DNA from: Leucobacter insecticola
GTDB taxonomy: Bacteria; Actinomycetota; Actinomycetes; Actinomycetales; Microbacteriaceae
Assembly: GCF_011382965.1 (NCBI RefSeq)
Contig: NZ_CP049934.1
Span: 1,054,001 to 1,118,000 of the forward strand
DNA: 64,000 nucleotides
Reading direction: 5' to 3'
The notes under the pieces were generated by a model that was not told the origin of the DNA, did no database searches, and was given only the letters and a program-made list of their open reading frames with translations. Below, in pieces: positions 37,130 through 44,403 of this stretch. Positions within the stretch are counted from its first letter, which is position 1. Each line of letters starts with the position of its first letter. The translations under genes and the position numbers were made by a program.

Positions 37130-40100
37130 AACTTCGTGTCAGTGTGGCAGTGCCGCAGGGCGGAACCCGCGATGTCACGCTCTCTTGTGACGTCACGGCA
37201 TCCGTCGGTGACACGGCACGAACACTCATACGAGCCGGGGCAGGAGACGAGCCGCGGCTCCAAGAAACCGCGGCGAGCAGGCGCGCTCCCGTCACCCTGC
37301 GCGGGCGGTCCGCAGAGGGCGGACCCACGTACCTCCTCGACCCTGCCGTGCCGCTCGGCGCGTCCGGACTACGATCCGGGTGGATCGTCACGCCCGTGCT
37401 TGAGTTCGGCGCCCGCGGCCACGAAGAACGCATGATCAGTGTCGCCGGCTACATCGAAGTGCGATCCGGCGCGCACGCCGGCGTGATTTACAGTCTGATC
37501 CCGGGCCATAACTCGATCGGCCGTGATCGCTCAAACCGTATTCACCTTAGTGACGCGAGTGTATCGCGGCGCCACGCAATGATCGATATCGTCGCCGACA
37601 ACAACTCAGCACACAACGGCGCCGTCAAGATTCTCGATCTCGGATCCGCGAACGGGCTCAGCGTAGACGGGCGCCAGGTCAGCGAGGCTCAGCTGACGGG
37701 CCCCGCGATACTGCGCCTCGGTGACGTTGAACTCGCATACAGGCCAGGGCCACCTCCCAGTCCCGTTCCGCACTTGACGCACCAGATCATGCACATGCGC
37801 GCGCCGCGCGTCGATCCGCGATTCCCTGCCACCGAACGAGAGTTGCCCGCCCCACCCGCCCCCGCAAAGCCGAGCCGGATCCCCATGCTCGCGATGCTTG
37901 CCCCCATGCTGATGGGCGGGGCCATGTTTGCCATCACACGTTCGCCCATGAGCCTCATGATGGTCGCCTTCTCACCCATGATGATGATCGGATCCTGGAT
38001 CGACAACACCATCGGCGGCAAGCGGAAACTGCGTAAGGAAACGGAGACGTTTCAAGAAACCATCGACGCCGAGCGGAGCGAGCTCATTGAACTGCGGCAG
38101 CAAGAAATCGCCGTCCGAAGCGCCGAAACCCCCACCCTCACCGAAGTCGCCGCAGCGATCGCCGAACGAGGTAGCCTGCTCTGGACCCGCCGACCCGAAC
38201 ATCGATCCTTCCTCGAAATCCGCTTCGGTAACGGAGCGCTGCCGAGCCGCACCGAAGTGAAATTGCCATCACGGGGAGAATCAGCGAAAGAGCAGTGGGA
38301 CAGGCTGCGAAGGATCGAACAAGAGTTCTCCGAGGCCGAGCCGGTGCCCGTGCTTGAACGATTCGACCGCTGCGGATCCATCGGAGTCGCAGGCGATCTG
38401 CACTGGGCAGAAGGCGCCGCCCGATCACTCATCATGCAGCTTGTTGGCCTGCACTCGCCGGCCGAACTGTCGCTCGCATGTTTCGCGGGGCCCGCACACG
38501 CTGCATCCTGGTCGTGGCTGAAATGGCTGCCACACGTTGACGCCGTCAACAGTCCGATCCCGAGCTGGCAGCTTGCCGAGGATCCCGCAGGCTCGACCCG
38601 ACTCATCATGGCTCTCGAAGGGCTCCTGGAAACACGAAAGGCCCAGATCGGCGCGGGCGCCACGCTGCGTTCCCACCTTGAAACCGACACCCGCAACGAT
38701 GCCGAACACGGCGAGGCGGTGAATCGTCTGCCGGTCATCCCGGCAGTGCTGGTGCTGGTGCTCGACGACGGCCAGGTTGACAAGTCGCGGCTCATCGCGC
38801 TCGCAGAATCCGGCCCCGATGCTGGGATCCACCTGCTGTGGGTAACGCGCACCCCCGCAGAGCTTCCCGCCGCCTGCCGCACCTTTCTCGAGGTCTCGCA
38901 GGCGCAGGGCCGCGTCAGTTTTGTGCGCAGCGGCACCGTCGTTAATCTGTCGTATCTTGAGTATCTCGAACAGGCCGTCGCCACCGATCTCGCGCGCAGG
39001 CTGTCATCGGTGGCGGACGCGAGTGACAGGATCCTTGACGAAAGCGACCTGCCGAAAGCGGTCAATCTGCGCGACCTGAGTCCCGTCGATATTCTGGGCG
39101 GCCCGGCACCGATTCTGCAGAGCTGGGCGAGCACGGGATCCCTCACCGCACAGTGGCAGCGGGGGACCGAACGACAAGAACTCAAACTCGCAGCGGTTGT
39201 CGGGCAAGGCCCCACCGATCCGGCGGTCATCGACATTCGCGCGCACGGCCCACACGCACTCGTCGGCGGCACCACCGGCGCCGGCAAATCCGAATTTTTG
39301 CAGACCTGGATCATGAGCCTCGCCTCCCAGCTCAGCCCCGACCGGCTCACCTTCCTGCTCGTCGACTACAAGGGCGGTGCTGCGTTCGCCGAGTGTGTCG
39401 ACCTGCCGCACACGGTCGGTCTCGTCACTGACCTGAGTCCCCATCTCGTGCGCCGCGCCCTGACCTCGTTGCGCGCCGAGTTGCACTACCGCGAAGAACT
39501 GCTCGCGCAGCACGGCGCAAAGGACCTCATCACGATGGAGCGGCGCTCCGATCCCGCAGCCCCACCTGTGCTCCTGATCGTCATCGATGAGTTTGCGGCG
39601 CTTGCGGGCGAAGTGCCCGAATTTGTTGACGGCGTGATTGATGTGGCGCAGCGCGGCAGGTCACTGGGCTTGCACCTCATCATGGCAACGCAGCGGCCGG
39701 CCGGCGTGATTAAGGACAACCTGCGCGCAAACACGAATCTGCGCGTAGCGTTGCGCATGGCCGACGAATCTGACAGCAGTGACGTCATCGGGGTGAAGGA
39801 TGCGGCGTTCTTTGATGCGGAAACACCCGGCCGCGGAGCGATTAAAGTGGGACCGGGCAAGATGGGGCACTTCCAAACCGGATACCTGGGCGGCAGGCTC
39901 GGCACAGAGTCTCGGGATCCCGAAGTTGAGATCGCGTCGCTTGAGTTCTCTGAATCTGCGCCGTGGAACATTCCTCCTGAGCCTCAGCGTTCGGGAGTTT
40001 CATCGATGAAACCGCTGCGAGACATTGAACGGCTGCGAGACGGGATCGTTGCCGCGGCCCAGCAGGCGCGACTGGCTCAGCCTCGAAGACCCTGGCTCGA

Positions 40101-41841
40101 TGCGCTGCCCGCGGTGCTTGATCTGGCCGAGCTTGAGACCACCCCTGTATCCGGTGAAGCGAGCAGCGATGCCGTGGTCTTCGGGCTGCGGGACGAACCC
40201 GCCTCGCAAAGCCAGCGCGTCACGATTCTGGATCTTGAGGACTCGGGAAATGTCGCCTTCATCGGGGCCGGTGGCACAGGGAAGACAAGCGCGCTCATCA
40301 CGGTCGCTGCTTCCCTCAGCTCTGGCGCTGTGAAGCATCCGGTAGAGATTTACGGGATTGATGGTGGAGGCGGAGCACTTGACGTGCTCGCTGCGCTGCC
40401 CACGGCGGGCGCCATCGCGCCGCTGTCAGACATTGAGCTCACGACGCGCGTGCTGCAGCACCTGCTCGATCTCATTGCTGAGCGCGGACCACGGTTCGCG
40501 GCGGCGCGTGCGGGAAGCCTCTCGCACTACCGGCGGAGTGGGGGCAGCGCAACCGCGCCCCGCGTGGTGCTGATGCTTGACGGCTTCGGGGCGTTTCGCC
40601 AAGCTACGGAAGGGTTTGGCGGTCACAGCTCACCGTTTCAGATGCTCAGTGACATCATGATGACGGGGCGTTCGGTCGGCGTGCACGTCGTGCTGACGAG
40701 CGATAGGGCCGCCGGGATCCCCTCCTCGATGACTTCGAGCCTGCAGAAACAGTATGTGTTGCGGCTCGCGAACGTGCACGACTACGGTCACCTCGGCGTG
40801 AAGGGTGATGCGCTCGAAGAGGCTCCTCCCGGGCGGGCCCTGCTCGCGGGAGATGCTGACGAAATTCAGATCGCGATTCTCGGTGGCAACCCGGAACTCT
40901 CTGAACAGGCGAAGGCGCTGGAAGCTCTCGCCGCGCGGTTGCAGCACGAAGGGGTCACGCCAGCTACGGAGATCCGGAACGCTCCCGAGGTGGTGCCGCT
41001 CTCGGAACTGCCGGTGTCCGCCGGTGGTGCTCCAGTGTTCGGGATCAACACGCAGACATTTGCGCCTCTGACCCTCCCGACGAGCGGGCTCGGCGTCGTT
41101 TCGGGCCCACCGGGATCGGGTCAGTCAACGGCGGTGCTTGCGTGTGCGGAAGCGGTGGCCCGGTGGGTATCCGGGCAGGGCGAGGACTGCGAACGGGTGC
41201 TGCTCACGTTCAATGCGGAAGGGCTGCGCTCGCGCGGGGTCTGGGATCGAACCGCCACCGGCGAAGATGAAGTGCGCACACTCGCAGAGCAACTTGTGGT
41301 TGCTCTGGGCGGTAAGCCGGTCGCCAAGAGCGGCGGACTCACGGGAGGCCTGATCGGGGGAGGACTGATTGGCGGGAGCGCTCTGCCGGTGGGCGCGCCC
41401 GCAGGGGAGAGTGACCCCGAGCCGCTTGAGTTCCCGAGCCCGGGTGCGCGCGGAGTGATCGTTGTGGAGCGTCCATCCGATGCGGAGGGCACAGCCGCGC
41501 TCCCCACACTTGTGGCGCTCGCGAAGACTGCACGGAAAGCCGACGTGCTCGTGCTCTTTGAATTTGAGCAGGGAACCGGGAGCGGCGTGTGGGATCTGTT
41601 CACCGCACTGAAGCAGCCAGCCTGGGGCCTCTCGCTGCAACCCGACGACGGTGAGTCACAGACCCCCTTCCGTGAGTACCTTGGCCGCGTCAAGCGTGCT
41701 GACTTCCCGCCTGGGAGGGGCTTCATGGTGCAGAGCGGAAAGGCCACTCCCGCACACGTGGCGATGCCGTCGGGAGGCTTTTCGCCGATCCCCGAAGATG
41801 CATATATGCGCGATCGGGAACCTTTGGCCAGGCTCGGGTGA
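37126..41841 (+). CDS. eccC: FHA-domain EccC/EssC-like type VII secretion ATPase
   Basis: 1571 residues. The N-terminal ~95 residues look beta-rich, followed by an FHA domain (HNSIGRDRSNRIHLSDASVS, RRHAMI, LGSANGLSVDGRQV; about 125-205). Two membrane helices (about 245-290) and three FtsK/SpoIIIE ATPase domains follow. D1 has an intact Walker A (GGTTGAGKSE, about 714) and Walker B (LLIVIDEFAAL, about 815). D2 has GAGGTGKTSAL (about 1046). D3 has GPPGSGQSTAV (about 1326), lacking the Walker A lysine. FHA plus fused EccCa/EccCb is the EssC layout. It powers export of the WXG100 protein. ATG overlaps the lipoprotein stop. EccB, EccD, EccE and mycosin genes are absent nearby. Confidence 0.9.
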   Translation: MKLRVSVAVPQGGTRDVTLSCDVTASVGDTARTLIRAGAGDEPRLQETAASRRAPVTLRGRSAEGGPTYLLDPAVPLGASGLRSGWIVTPVLEFGARGHEERMISVAGYIEVRSGAHAGVIYSLIPGHNSIGRDRSNRIHLSDASVSRRHAMIDIVADNNSAHNGAVKILDLGSANGLSVDGRQVSEAQLTGPAILRLGDVELAYRPGPPPSPVPHLTHQIMHMRAPRVDPRFPATERELPAPPAPAKPSRIPMLAMLAPMLMGGAMFAITRSPMSLMMVAFSPMMMIGSWIDNTIGGKRKLRKETETFQETIDAERSELIELRQQEIAVRSAETPTLTEVAAAIAERGSLLWTRRPEHRSFLEIRFGNGALPSRTEVKLPSRGESAKEQWDRLRRIEQEFSEAEPVPVLERFDRCGSIGVAGDLHWAEGAARSLIMQLVGLHSPAELSLACFAGPAHAASWSWLKWLPHVDAVNSPIPSWQLAEDPAGSTRLIMALEGLLETRKAQIGAGATLRSHLETDTRNDAEHGEAVNRLPVIPAVLVLVLDDGQVDKSRLIALAESGPDAGIHLLWVTRTPAELPAACRTFLEVSQAQGRVSFVRSGTVVNLSYLEYLEQAVATDLARRLSSVADASDRILDESDLPKAVNLRDLSPVDILGGPAPILQSWASTGSLTAQWQRGTERQELKLAAVVGQGPTDPAVIDIRAHGPHALVGGTTGAGKSEFLQTWIMSLASQLSPDRLTFLLVDYKGGAAFAECVDLPHTVGLVTDLSPHLVRRALTSLRAELHYREELLAQHGAKDLITMERRSDPAAPPVLLIVIDEFAALAGEVPEFVDGVIDVAQRGRSLGLHLIMATQRPAGVIKDNLRANTNLRVALRMADESDSSDVIGVKDAAFFDAETPGRGAIKVGPGKMGHFQTGYLGGRLGTESRDPEVEIASLEFSESAPWNIPPEPQRSGVSSMKPLRDIERLRDGIVAAAQQARLAQPRRPWLDALPAVLDLAELETTPVSGEASSDAVVFGLRDEPASQSQRVTILDLEDSGNVAFIGAGGTGKTSALITVAASLSSGAVKHPVEIYGIDGGGGALDVLAALPTAGAIAPLSDIELTTRVLQHLLDLIAERGPRFAAARAGSLSHYRRSGGSATAPRVVLMLDGFGAFRQATEGFGGHSSPFQMLSDIMMTGRSVGVHVVLTSDRAAGIPSSMTSSLQKQYVLRLANVHDYGHLGVKGDALEEAPPGRALLAGDADEIQIAILGGNPELSEQAKALEALAARLQHEGVTPATEIRNAPEVVPLSELPVSAGGAPVFGINTQTFAPLTLPTSGLGVVSGPPGSGQSTAVLACAEAVARWVSGQGEDCERVLLTFNAEGLRSRGVWDRTATGEDEVRTLAEQLVVALGGKPVAKSGGLTGGLIGGGLIGGSALPVGAPAGESDPEPLEFPSPGARGVIVVERPSDAEGTAALPTLVALAKTARKADVLVLFEFEQGTGSGVWDLFTALKQPAWGLSLQPDDGESQTPFREYLGRVKRADFPPGRGFMVQSGKATPAHVAMPSGGFSPIPEDAYMRDREPLARLG

Positions 41842-41944
41842 TTCATATTCTCAGATAGACATGCTGGCCTGGCATAGTGATCAGTGAGCCGCGAAGATAC
41901 GCGGATTGTTGAGTCATTGAGGATCGTAAACAAGGGAGTTTGAC

Positions 41945-42436
41945 ATGAATGAATCGAATGAAAACGCATCGAAACCCACCCCGGCCTTTATTGGTGCATC
42001 GTGGTTCGCTCTGCTGCTTGGCATGGGTACCTACCTCATCGGACTGTTCAACGCGGGTATGGAACTCAACGAGAAGGGCTACTATCTGACACTGCTGCTC
42101 TTCGGTTTGTTTGCGGCGGTCTCGCTGCAGAAGACCGTGAGGGATCGTTCGGATGGGCTCCCCGTTACGAACCTCTACTACGGGATCGCCTGGTTCGCTC
42201 TCATCGCGTCGTTGAGCCTGCTGGCGATCGGGCTCTGGAACGCCGGAAGTCTGGTCTTGAGCGAAAAGGGCTTCTATGGCGTTAGCTTCGCGATGAGCCT
42301 TTTTGCGTCCGTTGCCGTGCAGAAGAACGTGCGCGATCTCGCCCGTTTCAAAACGGAGGATGGGTCCGAGGAATCGCCTGCCCACTCCGGCGAACCCGTT
42401 CACAGTTTCCTGCCGCAGCCGCAGTCACAGCAGTAG
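41945..42436 (+). CDS. YiaA/YiaB-family four-helix inner membrane protein
   Basis: 163 residues. Two homologous YiaAB units, each a helix pair: ASWFALLLGMGTYLIGLFNAG with LNEKGYYLTLLLFGLFAAVS, and IAWFALIASLSLLAIGLWNAG with SEKGFYGVSFAMSLFASVAV. Each unit is followed by a QK(T/N)VRD motif. Function is unknown in the family. The start at 41945 follows AAGGGAG about 8 nt upstream. It stands alone between eccC and nusA. Confidence 0.85.
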   Translation: MNESNENASKPTPAFIGASWFALLLGMGTYLIGLFNAGMELNEKGYYLTLLLFGLFAAVSLQKTVRDRSDGLPVTNLYYGIAWFALIASLSLLAIGLWNAGSLVLSEKGFYGVSFAMSLFASVAVQKNVRDLARFKTEDGSEESPAHSGEPVHSFLPQPQSQQ

Positions 42437-42558
42437 ACGGGCCCTAAGCCCACGGCCCCATTCTTCTCAGTGGGAAAGCTCGGCTCGCTGGGGTACTCTT
42501 GTCATTTGGCCAATTTGGCCACACATTTGAATAGACATTTCAATACGAGGAGGCAGTC

Positions 42559-43553
42559 GTGAAGATCGATCTTGCTATGTTGCGTGGGCTTGAGCGCGAG
42601 AAGGAAATCCCCTTCGAGGAGCTCGCCGAGATCATCGAACAGGCGATTCAGTCCGCCTATCTACGGCACGCAGAAAACCAGGGCATCCCGGTCCCGAGCG
42701 AGCAGCAGGTGCGTGTCACCCTCGATCGCAAGTCGGGGGAGATCTCAGTGCTTGTTCCCGAGCTTGACGACGATGGTGCCGTTATTGGCGAGGCCTTCAT
42801 CACCACCGACGAGTTCGGTCGTGTCGCGTCGAGTGCCGCGAAGCAGGTCATCAACCAGCGCTTGCGTGATCTCAGCGATGATGCGGTGCTCGGAGCTTTC
42901 AAAGACAAAGAGGGTCAGATCGTTTCGGGCGTCGTGCAGCAGGGGCCGAATCCGCGCATGGTGCACATCGACCTCGGTGATCTCGAGGCGATCCTGCCCC
43001 CGAGGAACAGATTGCGGGCGAGAAGTACCCACACGGCACTCGCATGCGCGTGTATGTGACCAGCGTCTCGAAGGGGCTCAAGGGGCCCCAGGTTGTTGTG
43101 TCGCGCACGCATCCGGGACTCGTGCGGAAGCTTTTCGAGCGTGAAGTGCCCGAGCTGGTCGAGGGTCTCGTTGAGATCGTCTCGCTCGCGCGCGAGGCAG
43201 GCCACCGCAGCAAAGTTGCGGTGCGTGCCAAGCAGGCCGGCATCAACGCGAAGGGCACCTGCATCGGTGAAATGGGCAGCCGCGTGCGTGCGGTCATGAG
43301 TGAGCTCGGTGAAGAGAAGATCGACATCGTCGATTATTCGCCGGAGCTGCCGAAGTTTGTAGCGAATGCGCTCTCGCCTGCGAAGGTCACGGATGTGTTC
43401 ATGCTGAACGAATCGCTCAAGCAGGTGCGCGCGCTGGTGCCCGATTTTCAGCTTTCGCTCGCGATCGGCAAAGAGGGCCAGAACGCCCGCCTCGCCGCGA
43501 AGCTAACGGGCGCGAAGATTGATATTCAACCAGACTCAATCATGAATGATTGA
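42559..43553 (+). CDS. nusA: Transcription termination/antitermination factor NusA (frame switch)
   Basis: About 331 residues, normal for actinobacterial NusA. One C must be added at CCCCC 42997-43001, giving [20 protein letters not shown]. The N-terminal RNA-polymerase-binding domain comes first ([20 protein letters not shown]), then S1 (about 110-180), KH1 ([34 protein letters not shown]) and KH2 ([20 protein letters not shown]). It modulates pausing, termination and antitermination. GTG 42559 follows a strong GAGGAGG. The last codons ([11 protein letters not shown]) lie inside a 29-bp-stem hairpin and are repeated downstream. rimP, the usual upstream neighbour, is absent. Confidence 0.95.
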
Positions 43554-43574
43554 GTCTGAATATCAATCTTCGCG
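43511..43574. other. Long hairpin spanning the nusA stop codon
   Basis: CGCGAAGATTGATATTC (43511-43527) pairs with 43558-43574, and AGACTCAATCAT (43532-43543) with ATGATTGAGTCT (43546-43557). The result is 29 paired bases with a 4-nt bulge and a 2-nt tip. It could terminate or attenuate transcription, or protect mRNA. There is no U-tract. Confidence 0.8.
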
Positions 43575-44069
43575 CATCCTGAATGGCGCTCACTAGCGCC
43601 GTGAAGGATGTCCGGATAATCGACATCCAGCCTGATTCAATCATGAATGATTGAATCAGGCTGGTGTCTTGATCTTTGCGCCGGAGCGCGTCAGGGAAAT
43701 GCGAGAGCATTTCCGCGCTCCGGTGGCGAGCGGGAGCGAGCTCAGAAAGCACAGCTATTCAACCGGCGTTGATCACTTGAAAGGAAACGCATCGCGTTTC
43801 CGCGTGATCGACGGTGGCGCCACCGCGCCACATCATGAATGATTGAATCCTCCCCGTCATCCTGCGCGGAGGGCTTTAGCCCGTAGTCGCAGGATCCTCG
43901 CCTTCCATGAGCAAACCTTCCCGGAAGGTGCGGGTTTCGACAACGAGGATCCTGCGACTGCGCGCAGGATGACGGGGTGGCTGCGCGGGATGACGGGGTG
44001 GCTGCGCGGGATGACGAAGCAAACCCCAACCCTGAGAGAGCGCAAGAGTGAAAGAAGGAAGCTGGTAAG
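43575..44069. other. Hairpin array between nusA and ylxR
   Basis: Successive palindromes: CATCCT/AGGATG with GGCGCT/AGCGCC (43575-43610); CCAGCCTGATTCAATCAT and its exact complement (43627-43664); CCGGAGCGCG/CGCGCTCCGG enclosing GGAAATGC-GAGA-GCATTTCC (43681-43723); GATCAC/GTGATC enclosing GGAAACGC/GCGTTTCC (43771-43809); GGTGGCGCCACC (43813-43824); and ATCCTGCG/CGCAGGAT pairs at 43859-43895 and 43949-43970. 43612-43653 re-encodes the nusA end [11 protein letters not shown] plus stop. GGCTGCGCGGGATGACGGGGT is repeated twice near 43979. Confidence 0.8.
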
Positions 44070-44327
44070 ATGGTTCCGGTTCGGACGTGTGTCGCGTGTC
44101 GCAAGCGTGCGTCGCGCGATGACTTACTCCGGGTGGTTTCGAGCGGTGGTCAACTTGTGTGTGACGATCGGGCGGTACTTCATGGAAGAGGAGCCTGGGT
44201 TCATCTCACGGCTCGTTGTCTGAATCAAGCGGTGTCTCGTGAAGCCTTTTCGCGTGCGCTGCGGGTGTCGGGGAAGCTCGACGCTGGCCCTATAGAGAAC
44301 AGGCTGAAAACACTTATGGATATCTAA
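44070..44327 (+). CDS. ylxR: YlxR family RNA-binding protein (RnpM-like)
   Basis: 85 residues, DUF448. Conserved N-terminal PVRTCVACRKRASRDDLLRV and the GRGAWVHLTARCLNQA motif are present. Family members bind RNA; in Firmicutes the protein modulates RNase P. Its place between nusA and infB is the standard bacterial order, although here 516 bp of hairpins separate it from nusA. The ATG at 44070 follows AAGGAAG. Confidence 0.9.
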   Translation: MVPVRTCVACRKRASRDDLLRVVSSGGQLVCDDRAVLHGRGAWVHLTARCLNQAVSREAFSRALRVSGKLDAGPIENRLKTLMDI

Positions 44328-44370
44328 TGAGCGGCTCAAAATGAGACCCGTCCGTTAATTTTGGTTCTCG

Positions 44371-44397
44371 CCTGTCTGGGGCGTGAACCCAGACAGG
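44371..44397 (+). promoter_or_regulatory. infB leader hairpin overlapping the ribosome binding site
   Basis: CCTGTCTGGG (44371-44380) and CCCAGACAGG (44388-44397) pair perfectly around GCGTGAA. The AGG of the AGGAG ribosome site (44395-44399) is in the 3' arm, 4-6 nt before GTG 44404, so folding could reduce infB translation. Confidence 0.55.
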
Positions 44398-44403
44398 AGA
44401 AAA

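Noticed and set aside
42559..43553. nusA as a pseudogene
   Set aside because: One missing C explains the break, the gene is essential, and thirteen other genes show the same type of break.
43511..43970. CRISPR or IS element in the nusA-ylxR gap
   Set aside because: The palindromes differ in sequence and spacing, and no transposase or regular spacers are present.
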